DNA of 64,000 bases from contig NC_079978.1 in the NCBI RefSeq assembly GCF_029852145.1, positions 14,807,153-14,871,152 on the forward strand, in the 5' to 3' direction. Below the pieces are notes generated by a model. It did no database searches. It had not been told where the DNA came from and saw only the letters and a program-made list of their open reading frames with translations. Made by a program: the position numbers and the translations under genes. The stretch is from Microplitis mediator (taxonomy: Eukaryota > Arthropoda > Insecta > Hymenoptera > Braconidae). Below, piece by piece: positions 1 through 11,901 of this stretch (position 1 is its first letter; each line of letters starts with the position of its first letter).

Positions 1-300
1 CTGAACGAGCCCTACCGATCAAGCTCAATTTTCTTACAGCTTCAAGATATTGACAAGCCGCGTCGAATGACACCTTAAAGTTCAAAATCGGTTCATCTGT
101 TCAAAAGATACAGGTATTTACATACGTACGTACGTACATACATACATACATACACTCGGACATCATCGTGAAATTAGTCAGAATAGTTTCCTAGGACTTC
201 AAAACGTCGACATCTGGTGAAAATTCGATTTTCGTAAATCGGACCGAAACCAATAACTTCCCGAATTTATGAAAATTTACAATGTTTTTAGCGGGAAGTT
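1..300 (+). repeat. 3' part of AACTTCCCGCT/AGCGGGAAGTT repeat family
   Basis: This segment is the right-hand part of a repeat found several more times in the window (8.6-12.7, 19.2-22.0, 57.7-58.9 and 60.9-61.7 kb). It contains a CATA-type microsatellite (about 121-154), then the block with ACTCGGACATCAT, AAAACGTCGACATCTG and CCAATAACTTCCC. It ends in AGCGGGAAGTT (290-300) followed by a short A-run. The left part lies outside the window. It sits in what is inferred to be a narrow abdomen intron. Confidence 0.8.
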
Positions 301-500
301 AAAAAAGTAAGTTAATTATTATTTATGCTGTTTTTCATCATATCAGATAGTCAAGTTTGTTTTCATTTCTGATCCTATGAATTCATATGATATTGTTTCC
401 TTTTTAGTGTGGTATCATGCAGTTGATGATGTCAATGAAGCCAGGATAAATAACATAACCTTTCATTTATTTTTGTGGACAAAAAAAAATTTTTATTGTA

Positions 501-1267
501 CACTGTAAAAAATTCGCGGAGTGAATGCGGATTAAATCCGGAGTGAATGCGGAGTGAATGAATTTTTAATTATTCACTCCCCTCGGAGTGAAATTCACTC
601 CGCAGGGGAGTTTTCACGGAGAGAATAATTTTTTATTAATTTAACTTCTCCGGATTGAAATTCACTCCGGAGGGCAGTTTTAAAAATATTATTAATAAAA
701 TATAACTCCACTAATCAAAATCGAAATAAAAATTCGCGTATTACAGTACTGATCAACCGATACGCACACACACACGCACACGCACCCGAACACACACACA
801 CACATATTCGCACACACGCACACATGCGCACACCCGAACACACATACGCACACACCCGAACATACGCGCACACATTCACACAAACGGACACACCCGATCG
901 GACACATGCACACACATACGCACACCCCCGAACACACACACGCACACATTTGCACATTCGCACGCGCACTCACGCACGCACACACATCACAGACACGCGC
1001 ACACAAACACCCGCACGCACGCACTCGCACTCGCACACACACGCTGTTTAATAGTTTAATATAAATTAATTTAAATGTTAAAACTCCGGACCAGAGTGAA
1101 TTCGGAGTGAAATAAAATCCGCATCACTCCGAGATCACTCCGCTAAAAAAAAAACTCCCAATTCACTCCGCATGCGAAGTGATTTTTTTTAAAACTCCGG
1201 AACTCCGAGTGGCGGAGTGAATCCGGAGTGAATTCGGATTTTATTTCACTCCGGATTTTTTACAGTG
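501..1267. mobile_element. MITE-like element with GGAGTGAA word array
   Basis: The ends are inverted: CACTGTAAAAAATTC at 501 and a matching TTTTTTACAGTG ending at 1,267. A TA lies on each side (499-500, 1,268-1,269), as expected for a TA target duplication. Both flanks are made of repeated, direct and inverted copies of GGAGTGAA/TTCACTCC. The middle is a CACACG-rich minisatellite. There is no transposase, so the element is non-autonomous. A remnant of the same family lies at 3,688-3,870. Confidence 0.8.
760..1045. repeat. CA/CACG-rich minisatellite
   Basis: Nearly pure (CA)n interspersed with CG, CCGAACACAC and ACGCAC units. It forms the core of the element at 501-1,267. Long open frames here on both strands encode only low-complexity Thr/His/Arg or Cys/Val and are artefacts of the repeat. 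Confidence 0.9.
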
Positions 1268-2090
1268 TAATAACGAATCAAAATATATTTTGATGATTAA
1301 TTGTGTATATTCTGAGAATTGAATTTTTAATTAAAACAAGTAATTTAAAATTCAACTGATTTATTATATTAAAAATAAAACTATTTTTTATTTGACATTA
1401 ATGTATAATTTAGTTTTAAAATGAATTTTTTTATTTCTTAAATCTAGAACTAATCGTTTTAAGATAAGTCAACGTTTTCTTTAAACTAAATGTTATCAAA
1501 TCTTCAAATAAATTAATTTTTACTTGGAGTAAGTGAAATATGATTCCGATTAAAAACTTGATGTATTGAAATGAATCGATATCGACTACATTCGAAATAA
1601 CGATGTTTTTAGAATGAGTTGGTATCTTCTGAAACCATAAGCTAAATTCTCTTGAGCCAATTAAGTTGTTTTCTTATTCGGAGAAACTAAAAACATTTAA
1701 AGCAAAAATTTATATTTTCAAATCAAGATTGAATTTCTTCACTGGAGAGCTTTATATATTTTAATTAAAAAAAAAAAAGTTTTTACCAAGAGAAAATTTT
1801 TTCAAACAAGAAAATAGGATATTTTAATTTAAGAATTTATTTCTGGAAACGATTTTCTTCTTGATCCAAGAATTCCTTTTTTTCTGTGTGTTTATTAATC
1901 ATTTTTGATGCTTAAATTTTCAAACTCCAACATAAAACGTAACTTTTTTGAGCTTGAAAAGCTCATAAAAGAAAAAATTGCATGCATGAGTATTTTCGAG
2001 CTCAAAGAATTCGAAAATACATCCGCACTGATGTTTTCATTTATTCCCCATTCAGTGTCGTAAGGTAGACAGTGGTGATTTCGGGTCTAT
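1268..2090. other. AT-rich intronic sequence, no gene seen
   Basis: Very AT-rich sequence inferred to lie in a narrow abdomen intron. There are scattered AAGAA/TTCTT words near 1,620-1,880 that may be the remains of another array-type element. I see no coding potential or RNA gene. Confidence 0.5.
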
Positions 2091-2094
2091 CCAG

Positions 2095-2180
2095 GTCATA
2101 AAGTTCCAGGCCGGGAACTTTATGCACCGTTAATGGAACGGGCTTTTGAGAGCTTGGATTCGAAGCTAACTCAAAAGATC
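2095..2180 (+). other. two adjacent strong hairpins
   Basis: Hairpin 1 pairs CATAAAGTTCC (2,097-2,107) with GGAACTTTATG (2,114-2,124) around a 6-nt loop. Hairpin 2 pairs CTTTTGAGAGCTT (2,143-2,155) with AAGCT (2,163-2,167) and CTCAAAAG (2,170-2,177). The region is much more GC-rich than its surroundings. It could be a structured RNA or a transposon terminus. I do not recognise a family. Confidence 0.55.
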
Positions 2181-3687
2181 CCGCTCTGCTTCAGTTCATT
2201 CTGATCTATAGAAAATTCCCTATAATTTAATAAATTTTTTTTCTTTTATAATGCTATTTTTTAATACACTTTAGCCAATTGAAATTTTTAATTTACTTTT
2301 AAATTCAAAAATAGAAAATTAGAGATTAGGAAGAAATTTTTTAATTTTGTGTTTTAATTAAAGATTATAATTTTATTTTTGATTTAAAAGTACGGGATCA
2401 AAAGTTAGATATTTATTTTTTGATCACTTTTAGCAAATTGAAATTTCTTACTTAATTTTTATTTTAAAAGTACGGAATTACACATTAGGTAATTATTTTT
2501 TAACCCCTATAGCAGATGAAAATGTTTAATCCAATTTTTAATTTAAATATATGGGATAAAGGATTGGAAACTTATTTATTAATCTAGTTTTCCAAATTGA
2601 AATTATTCATTCAATGTCGTATTCAAAAACGTGGAATTAAAAACTAAGCAATTATATTTTATCGCTACATTACGAGTTTAAAATTTGAAATTTAATTTTC
2701 AATTTAACGATACTGGATTGAAAATAAAAAAATTATTTCTAATTTGTTATTTTTGAATTATGAAATATGAAAAAAAATGTAATTCAAGCACTAATTATAT
2801 TATAAATTGAGACAATACAGATTATCTTCATCGTCCTCAGCCTTACGGTTTTTCTGCTATCTTCGCGTCACTAATTATCACCTCAACGCATGACCGTGAG
2901 GGAAAGTGGGAAGTGATCCCAAAAACTTCACCCTAAGACCCTGCGCTGGTTGAACGACACTTCGATCTTGGATCCTAGCAAGTGCGCACGTGCTACTAAT
3001 AATCCATAACATGCAATTCTAAATAAAATATAAATTATTTTAGCGATATACTCGCCATATTAATACTTTAAGCCTATTCATAATTTAATATTGTTTATTG
3101 TATTTATTTAATTTCATCACTGTTATATGAAATAAAGCTTAAGTAATTAAGCAAAATATTCTCAAGAATCTGTGCCATGTGCCCACAAAACTCACATTGG
3201 AACCGTTGCCGCTGACGAGCGACACGATTGTTATTGAATCTATTACTGCGAATAATTGTAAATAATTTTTATTATTATATCTGGCAAATTCGAATTGTTC
3301 ATTATATTTATTTATTACGTCTGTACTTTGTCTAAATTCTTTAAAGCAAGATATCGTATATAAATTACAGAAACTAGAGAAGATATAGCCGTAGGGTAGG
3401 TTATCATAATTTTATTTGTTGTCTGATCGAATGAGTGCGGGCGTTTCTCTTGCGAGAACCTTACTGTGTTATCCCAATATTATAAATTTTGTAGAGGCCA
3501 GCCTAAGCCAGGGTTCAACCAGCAAATTCTGGTGGCTGCTAGCAAAATCGTGAAGTTAATAAGCGATTTGTCTTAAAATTTAATGAGCTATTTGCAATCC
3601 TGATTTGAATCAATTATTTATTGAAATAATTATGATTTTAATTAACAGCCGTTTCTATTGAATATAAACTTATTTAAGTATTTAAAC
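2181..3687. other. intronic sequence with GC-richer islands, unassigned
   Basis: AT-rich sequence with islands of unusually balanced composition at about 2,830-3,000, 3,165-3,240 and 3,425-3,560. No convincing ORF, splice structure, tRNA or TIR could be assigned. It may be an old degraded repeat. Confidence 0.4.
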
Positions 3688-3870
3688 TACGGATTGGAGT
3701 GAAAGCGCATTGAACCAAAATTCGAGTCACTCCGAAATCACTCCGTCCATGAAAAAATCCATATTCACTCTGCATGCCGTGTGAGTGAGTGAACTCCGAG
3801 TGATGGAGTAAATTCAGATTGAAATAAAATCTGTGTTCACTCCGGATTCACTCCTGATTTTTTTACAGTG
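3688..3870. mobile_element. remnant of GGAGTGAA-word MITE
   Basis: Contains the same words as the element at 501-1,267 (ACTCCGA, GGAGTGAA, TTCACTCCGGATTCACTCC) and the same end TTTTTTACAGTG, finishing at 3,870. The left terminus and central minisatellite are missing, so this is a truncated copy. Confidence 0.7.
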
Positions 3871-4858
3871 TTTAGTAATTTCTGTATGCCAGGAAAATAG
3901 CGTAGCATTAAGTACATATTATTATACTGCAACTAAAGATTACAAAACGGCTCGTAATTTTTCTAAAGCAGATCGATAAAATTAAGAATTGGTAGGGATA
4001 GCGTATACACATATGTACTACAAGTTCAGAGACCTTCATTCTAAGGTAACGGTGGATGACAGACGGGGGAAAAGAGTCACACGCGGGAGATATTGGTCGA
4101 AACAAGTGATTTCTTAAATAAAACAATCGACACTAACACAGATGACATAAATAATAATAATAATAATTAAAGTAATAACAATGATGATAATTATAAGTTA
4201 ATAAAACTAATAAAAATTTAGTTTTAATTATTTCCTTTCTAATATAGTAAAATTTACTAATTTCATACAATCAACTTGGCGTAATCTATACAATAGATTT
4301 TATTGTTGTTGTGTTAAATAAAAAAAATTATTATTTAACTCTTTTGAAGCATTCCATTGTACCCCAAATAGAGTAAGTGTAAGTATTACCGCGACTTGAT
4401 GTGTACGTCTAACTTTAAAAGCATATTTTAATGATTCATTATAAGATATCGGCTTAAATTTTTTTTTGAATCGATAATTAACTTCTTTACAACTCTAAGA
4501 AAAATGAAGGGTATGATTTAATATCGATTTCATGATATAATTAGCATTTGAAAAAAAATTCAAAGTGCTACTATTACTGTGGATCTTAAAGAGACTTGTT
4601 TAATTATGGTATAGTTAACCAATACAAGTAATATTATGAGTGATATAAGAATATACTATTTAATCAATATAATTATTATTTATTTTCTTGGCAACTCTGC
4701 AATAATTTTCTTCTTTGCACATCTTTTCACCACAAATAATAAATTCTTACGTTTATAATTACACCTTTTTTTTTCACTGATTACTTTTGTAGCTTTTTTT
4801 TTTCGTATTTTCAAAATTTGTTTGAGTTTTTTGCAATTCTGAAAGTTTAATACAAGGG

Positions 4859-4945
4859 GTACACTCGTTGTCATTACTGCCTGGTCCCTTGGACTATAAA
4901 TTCTTAACCAGACAGGTGGCCAGGCATTAATTACAACGAGTGTAC
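4859..4945. repeat. 87-bp hairpin / miniature TIR unit
   Basis: GTACACTCGTTGT (4,859-4,871) pairs with ACAACGAGTGTAC (4,933-4,945). The inner ATTACTGCCTGG pairs with CCAGGCATTAAT with one mismatch, giving a stem of roughly 26 bp. It is either a tiny foldback element or a structured RNA segment in a narrow abdomen intron. No protein is expected. Confidence 0.7.
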
Positions 4946-5952
4946 AAGATAAACAATGAGTTATATTAATTTTGAGGTTATGAACAGTCATATTTCAACC
5001 GCAGCAAGTGTCGCATTCACCTAAAGATACTACATATGTTTCTATTACCGTCGAATCACATTGAAACCACAGTAATACTGACACGCTTCAAAAGTTGGCG
5101 ACAATTACCGCGGCAGTAAATTAAAAGTGACAATTGATTAAAATTCAATATCTGTTGAATTTTCGACTATAAAAAAGTATAATCTTGCTCTGAAATGCAA
5201 TAAATATTGCACACTAACTGTAAGAAATTGATAATCGGTTTTCAATAATCTATAACAAACTATAGTACTTACATTTTATACCGGATTTTCTGTTAGTTAC
5301 GTTTTCAAAATATTAAATCTATTGCTGGATTTTTTTTAAATTACAAAAAATTATGAATCATTTATAATAGAATGAAAAAAATCTACGGTAATACTCACAC
5401 ACACGGTAATACCCACGCACATCCTACACTTTTGCGTTTAAATATTGCTTATAAACTCTGACTTAAAAAAAATATTATTTTTATTTTTTTGTTTTTTCTT
5501 TACTTAAAACCATTTTTATTCCAGAAGAAATTTGTAAATTGCATCAAACTTATAACTTTAGGCTTTGTATCAAGCACATTGTACCACTTTAAGACTTGGT
5601 AATTATACCTAATTCTTGAAAATATAAAGATTACAAAAAATAATTTTTTTTTGCTAACTTTTGAGAAAGTCTGTTGTGCCCTGGTCTCCCCTGCATAACC
5701 GTAATAATACGAAAATATTTAATTCTTTTCATTTTTATTTTGATTCCGATCGGCTCCGGTCAGTTAATTTGGCTCAGTGAACCATTTAGCTCTTAATAAA
5801 CATAAAAATAACAAAATTTTATTTTTTTTTAGGATTTTTGAAAGTAATCCATCATGGAATAAAAGGCAGTCTTACCCCTGTTTACCTTATTTTCGTGTAT
5901 TAATTATTTTTTGCTATGAACTATAAATTGTTGAAGGTTAAATACTACTTAC

Positions 5953-6144
5953 TTCAGGAAAAGTTTCAAATTTAGTAAAGTCACACAAAAAACAAAAAAG
6001 TTGCATTGATATACTAGAAGATATCACAAGTAAACACATGGTGAAAATTATAAGACTCCCTAGTTTTTTTCCTGGTCCGAAAATTTTATAAACAAAATCT
6101 TCCAACATTGGAGATGCTTTAATAAGTCTCACAACTCTTAATAC
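5953..6144 (-). CDS. na: na exon, domain II S4-S5 (residues 476-539)
   Basis: The acceptor TTTTATCAG and donor GTAAGT bound 64 codons in phase 0. It encodes VLRVVRLIKASP (S4-like) and FGPGKKLGSLIIFTMCLL (S5), ending at KFETFPE before the domain II pore. No later na exon was found in 1-5,952. Confidence 0.92.
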
Positions 6145-9100
6145 CTGATAAAAACGGAATATATTTTATTAACTTAACTATTATTAAATAACATAAATAC
6201 TGACTCACTTGGAAATAAGTAAACCCTGATAAATAAAATAATGGTATAATGTGAACAGTCGTGCCAATTGATAGTAACAATTCAAATTTATGAATTGAAT
6301 GTTTATAATAACTACGAAAACCGAGACACCAAATTTTAAAAAGTGTTTCTAAATCAAGAAATATCGTAAAAGCTATTTCGGCATAATAGTAATTATCGTA
6401 ATAAGTATGTCTCGGTCGTTCGTCATGTTTGAAGTTCATTGAAGCAGTTGTAATGCCATTTGCTAAAATAGCACACATCACGATCATTCGAAAATGTGGT
6501 GAACGTAAAATAGCTTGACAAAGTGGTGATGCAAGACCTCCGTGTTTGTTGTCATCAAGAGTAACTAATTTCCAGCCATTATCATCTCCCGAAAGAATCT
6601 TGAATGATTTATTTTTTATAAAAAATTATGAGTTGTTTCAAAATAATATAACTTTAGTAATATGAAAATTACCTGTGATGCAGAACTGTTTGTTATTTGT
6701 CCTCTGATACCCCACATTTGTTGAAACTGTACTCTAATTTCATTAAATGTTTCAGTTATAACAGCAATGAAGACATTTTTTACCAGCCATGCTAGAAAAA
6801 ATATCATTGTACTGAAGTAAAAAATGGCTCGCCAGGCTGGAAGGCTATCAATTGCGCGGTACATTATGAATACCCAACCCTCTTGAGATGCCGCTTGATA
6901 TACAGTGAATATACTTGTTGCTGTAACAACATTAATTTTAGTACAAATTGTTATTGTGTTTAGTTTTAATCGATAAGTATATAATTTTTTAAATAAATAA
7001 ATCCAAACCAAATTCATCAAATCCATTGAAACCCATTATATATTTCGATAGTTCTAATTTCAAACATTTCATGCCCTCAGGACATTGATAACCTGATTCA
7101 GGGTCAGTAGAGCAAAATGTATCAGGAATAGCTAAACTATTGATTGTAATTTGCTTTGGATCAGTTGTATTAAGAACGCAATGATTTTTTAATTCTCCAA
7201 AAAATTGAACACCCAAAAGACCGTAAAGTGACATGAAGAACAGGAAAAATAGTGTTACATTGTAAATTTGCTGACTTGATCGCCTGAAAAAGAATAATTA
7301 TATTTATCAAATATAAGCACGATTATATTTTGTGAAAGAGGTTAATAAGAAGTTAACTTGAGTTACTAAAAGTATTGATGCTTACTTAAATATTTGATTA
7401 ATCCTTGCTTTGGGCATTGAAAATTTCAAAAATACTCGTAGAAAACGTATCATAATAAGTGGTCTAGGTGAACGTATAACTGATGCAGCGCTAAATTTAC
7501 TAACAAATCCAAGCATCTCAAACATTTGAAGAATTACTGACAGCCAGAGAAAAAAAACCATGACTGCATCAAATTTACACCAGTGATCTTTTAAATAAGC
7601 TTTGTCTCTCTAAATGTATGCATATAAATTTCAATTTTTTTATTTGACCATTTCAAATTTAGTGATAACCCGGAAAAAATAGTTTGCACGAAGAGAAATT
7701 TACAGTAACAATTACAATATATTAAAGGAGTGTTTCCCATAACGTATGCTAAGAGGTGTCTTTGAAATATCGATTACAGAAATGGTACACATATAAACTA
7801 TGGTACATGGAGAGAAGAGTGCATAGTCGTAGTTACTGTAATATTTATAGTTTCTTGTCCCTCGCGGTTTTTATGATACGGTTTGAACACTGTATTAAAA
7901 GAATATAAACGTAGTCGATAGCAAGTAGTTTTACCATATCTATACGGTATATTTGTGAAATTTAATTAAAATATTTAAAAAAATTATAAACATCAGTGGA
8001 TTATTTATATTTTATACATTATATACATTAAAAAGTTAAAACTTTGTGTTTACTACGTTTAAGTGTCAAAAAAATTTGCTGGTTACGTGATATGTTGAGT
8101 GTGATGTATTGGATTATAAAAACAATTATGAATATTTATAAATAACAACAAATACTATTATAAATTTAATAATTTATAATTTTTTAAAAATTCATTAGGG
8201 CTATGTGTATACAAAGTTTATTTTTTATTGTGATTTACATATACGATTGTAATAATTTAGTTTGTTAGCATTGGTGGTGGACTGGTGGTTGTATACAGCG
8301 GCTATATTATATAACCATGGCAACCGCAACAAGTATAAATGTTTTTAATGGCTTTTTAACACTGGTAAAATAGAGACGGACAAAAGTCACGTGAGTTGAG
8401 TTGTTTATTTCTCAAAGTGTGTGTGTACAAATTTTTTGCTGTGATTAAAATGAAACAAATTATTCGGCTTTAATCTGGTATATGTTGGTGGTTTGGTGTT
8501 TAAAAAATATTAAAAAAAAATATATTAATATATTTGTTTGTCATCATAAAAAAAAAACCGGTTTATCGGTTGACCCTGCGGGCCAGCCCCAAAACTTCCC
8601 GCTGTTTTCGAGCTCCTCGAGCTCGAAAACATTGTTGTGGATACATTTTCGAGCTCTTCGAGCTCGAAAATACTTTAGTGTGCCATTGTTCTAAAAAAAA
8701 TACTTTAGTGTGCCATTGTTTAAAAAAAAAAAGGCCATTCGGCAGCCGAAATGGAAGTAGATTTCTCATTGTTTAATTTTGTTCACTGTTCAAATAAAAG
8801 TTAATAATGAAATAAAATTTTTTTTTACATTTTCTTAAAAATTCTCGAGATACTAAAACAAAAAAAAACCAAAAATTATAAGTATCATGCCAAAAATTGA
8901 AGCTAACTAAATGATTTTCAGAAGAATTTTTGATGATAATACACTATATGTTTTGATTTGACATTATTTAAAGATACGTATGCATATATTCAAACTATCG
9001 GACCAATGGTATTCTGGACCCTATTCGAAAAATTATGATAGATTATGGTTTTAATGTTCGAGAATTCTACCATAAGGACAAAGGCGATAATTGGCTTTCA

Positions 9101-10102
9101 ATAAAATCTACTAATAAAATATTCTAAAATTAAAAATTGATTGCGATAGATCAAAGTGTCATACTTGAAATTAGTACTAATATTTGAAATAAATAGCCTA
9201 TTAGAATATCAAACGACGAGTAGATATAGAGAATATTATCATCATAACTAATGTTAATCTTGTTATTGATATATCATATCATTTATACACTGTCGATAAA
9301 ACAAAATTGTATATACCCACTGAATTGAGATGTATGGATTTTATAAGTGTCACACTGCGATAATATGAATTTAAGTAGCTCCATGAATGTACTAAGAAGT
9401 AGGAGAACTAATGCAATAGCAAAATTTCATTGAATGAATGGTAAAATAAGTAATTTCAGTGGTCTAGGCATATATATAGGCATGAAAATTAAAGCTAATT
9501 TGAAGAGCTTTCAGATGAATTTGATATAAAGTCGATAAGTTATCACATTCAAAAGATATTGAAGGAAGAATAAGTAAAAATATGAATTTTTGACATTTTG
9601 AAAATTTTGAAATGCTATAACTTCTAAACTAATCGACCGATTGAGCTCATTTTCAAACTCGAACATGGTAGTCACGCACAAAATACGTATACTAAGTTTT
9701 AAGGTGATCGGTTTGAAATTGTGGCTATAATCAAAGTGAAAACCTGCATAAAATTAGCTTTTATAATATTTTGTAAATGTTCAAAACCATTTATCTATTA
9801 GAAAAAATGGTCAAATCAATGAGCTGTATAGTCAAAATTGAAGGCAATCGAACGAGCTTTCATATAGAACAAACGAAAATAAGCTATCTCTTTCCGTTAA
9901 GAAGTTACACCCAGTTAAAGCGGCAAACAATTTTTTTTTGAAAATTTTACAAAATTTCAATTGACCATAACTCCTAAACTTATTGGCCGAATTGGCTCAT
10001 CTTCGAACTCATCCAAGGTAATCGTCCATAGAATAAGTATACTCAGTTTCATTAAGATCGGTGTAGAATTGCGGACGCTATCGTTGGAGAACGGCGCGTT
10101 AT

Positions 10103-10154
<52 letters not shown>

Positions 10155-10967
10155 CATATATAAACTTTTGAACTGAATGTATTTCCTGACTCAGCTCGCC
10201 GAGCTGAGTTTAGAGGTAGCAAAATTTTTCGAAAATTCCATCATGAGGACAAATACAATAGTTAGATTTTTATGAAATCTACTAAAAAATTTCATTGAAT
10301 GAATGGTAAAATAAGTAATTTCAGTGGTCTAGGCATATATATAGGCATGAAAATTAAAGCTAATTTGAAGAGCTTTCAGATGAATTTGATATAAAGTCGA
10401 TAAGTTATCACATTCAAAAGATATTGAAGGAAGAATAAGTAAAAATATGAATTTTTGACATTTTGAAAATTTTGAAATGCTATAACTTCTAAACTAATCG
10501 ACCGATTGAGCTCATTTTCAAACTCGAACATGGTAGTCACGCACAAAATACGTATACTAAGTTTTAAGGTGATCGGTTTGAAATTGTGGCTATAATCAAA
10601 GTGAAAACCTGCATAAAATTAGCTTTTATAATATTTTGTAAATGTTCAAAACCATTTATCTATTAGAAAAAATGGTCAAATCAATGAGCTGTATAGTCAA
10701 AATTGAAGGCAATCGAACGAGCTTTCATATAGAACAAACGAAAATAAGCTATCTCTTTCCGTTAAGAAGTTACATCCAGTTAAAGCGGCAAACAATTTTT
10801 TTTTGAAAATTTTACAAAATTTCAATTGACCATAACTCCTAAACTTATTGGCCGAATTGGCTCATCTTCGAACTCATCCAAGGTAATCGTCCATAGAATA
10901 AGTATACTCAGTTTCATTAAGATCGGTGTAGAATTGCGGACGCTATCGTTGGAGAACGGCGCGTTAT

Positions 10968-11035
<68 letters not shown>

Positions 11036-11847
11036 CATATATAAACTTTTGAACTGAATGTATTTCCTGACTCAGCTCGCCGAGCTGAGTTTAGAGGTAG
11101 CAAAATTTTTCGAAAATTCCATCATGAGGACAAATACAATAGTTAGATTTTTATGAAATCTACTAAAAATTTCATTGAATGAATGGTAAAATAAGTAATT
11201 TCAGTGGTCTAGGCATATATATAGGCATGAAAATTAAAGCTAATTTGAAGAGCTTTCAGATGAATTTGATATAAAGTCGATAAGTTATCACATTCAAAAG
11301 ATATTGAAGGAAGAATAAGTAAAAATATGAATTTTTGACATTTTGAAAATTTTGAAATGCTATAACTTCTAAACTAATCGACCGATTGAGCTCATTTTCA
11401 AACTCGAACATGGTAGTCACGCACAAAATACGTATACTAAGTTTTAAGGTGATCGGTTTGAAATTGTGGCTATAATCAAAGTGAAAACCTGCATAAAATT
11501 AGCTTTTATAATATTTTGTAAATGTTCAAAACCATTTATCTATTAGAAAAAATGGTCAAATCAATGAGCTGTATAGTCAAAATTGAAGGCAATCGAACGA
11601 GCTTTCATATAGAACAAACGAAAATAAGCTATCTCTTTCCGTTAAGAAGTTACACCCAGTTAAAGCGGCAAACAATTTTTTTTTGAAAATTTTACAAAAT
11701 TTCAATTGACCATAACTCCTAAACTTATTGGCCGAATTGGCTCATCTTCGAACTCATCCAAGGTAATCGTCCATAGAATAAGTATACTCAGTTTCATTAA
11801 GATCGGTGTAGAATTGCGGACGCTATCGTTGGAGAACGGCGCGTTAT

Positions 11848-11901
<54 letters not shown>

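Noticed and set aside
692..1051. Open frames on both strands with Cys/Val- or Thr/His-rich products
   Set aside because: They are translations of a CA/CACG minisatellite and have no non-repetitive coding content.
4680..4991. 103-codon minus-strand frame
   Set aside because: It crosses an 87-bp hairpin and lysine-rich AT sequence, with no splice context or family signal.
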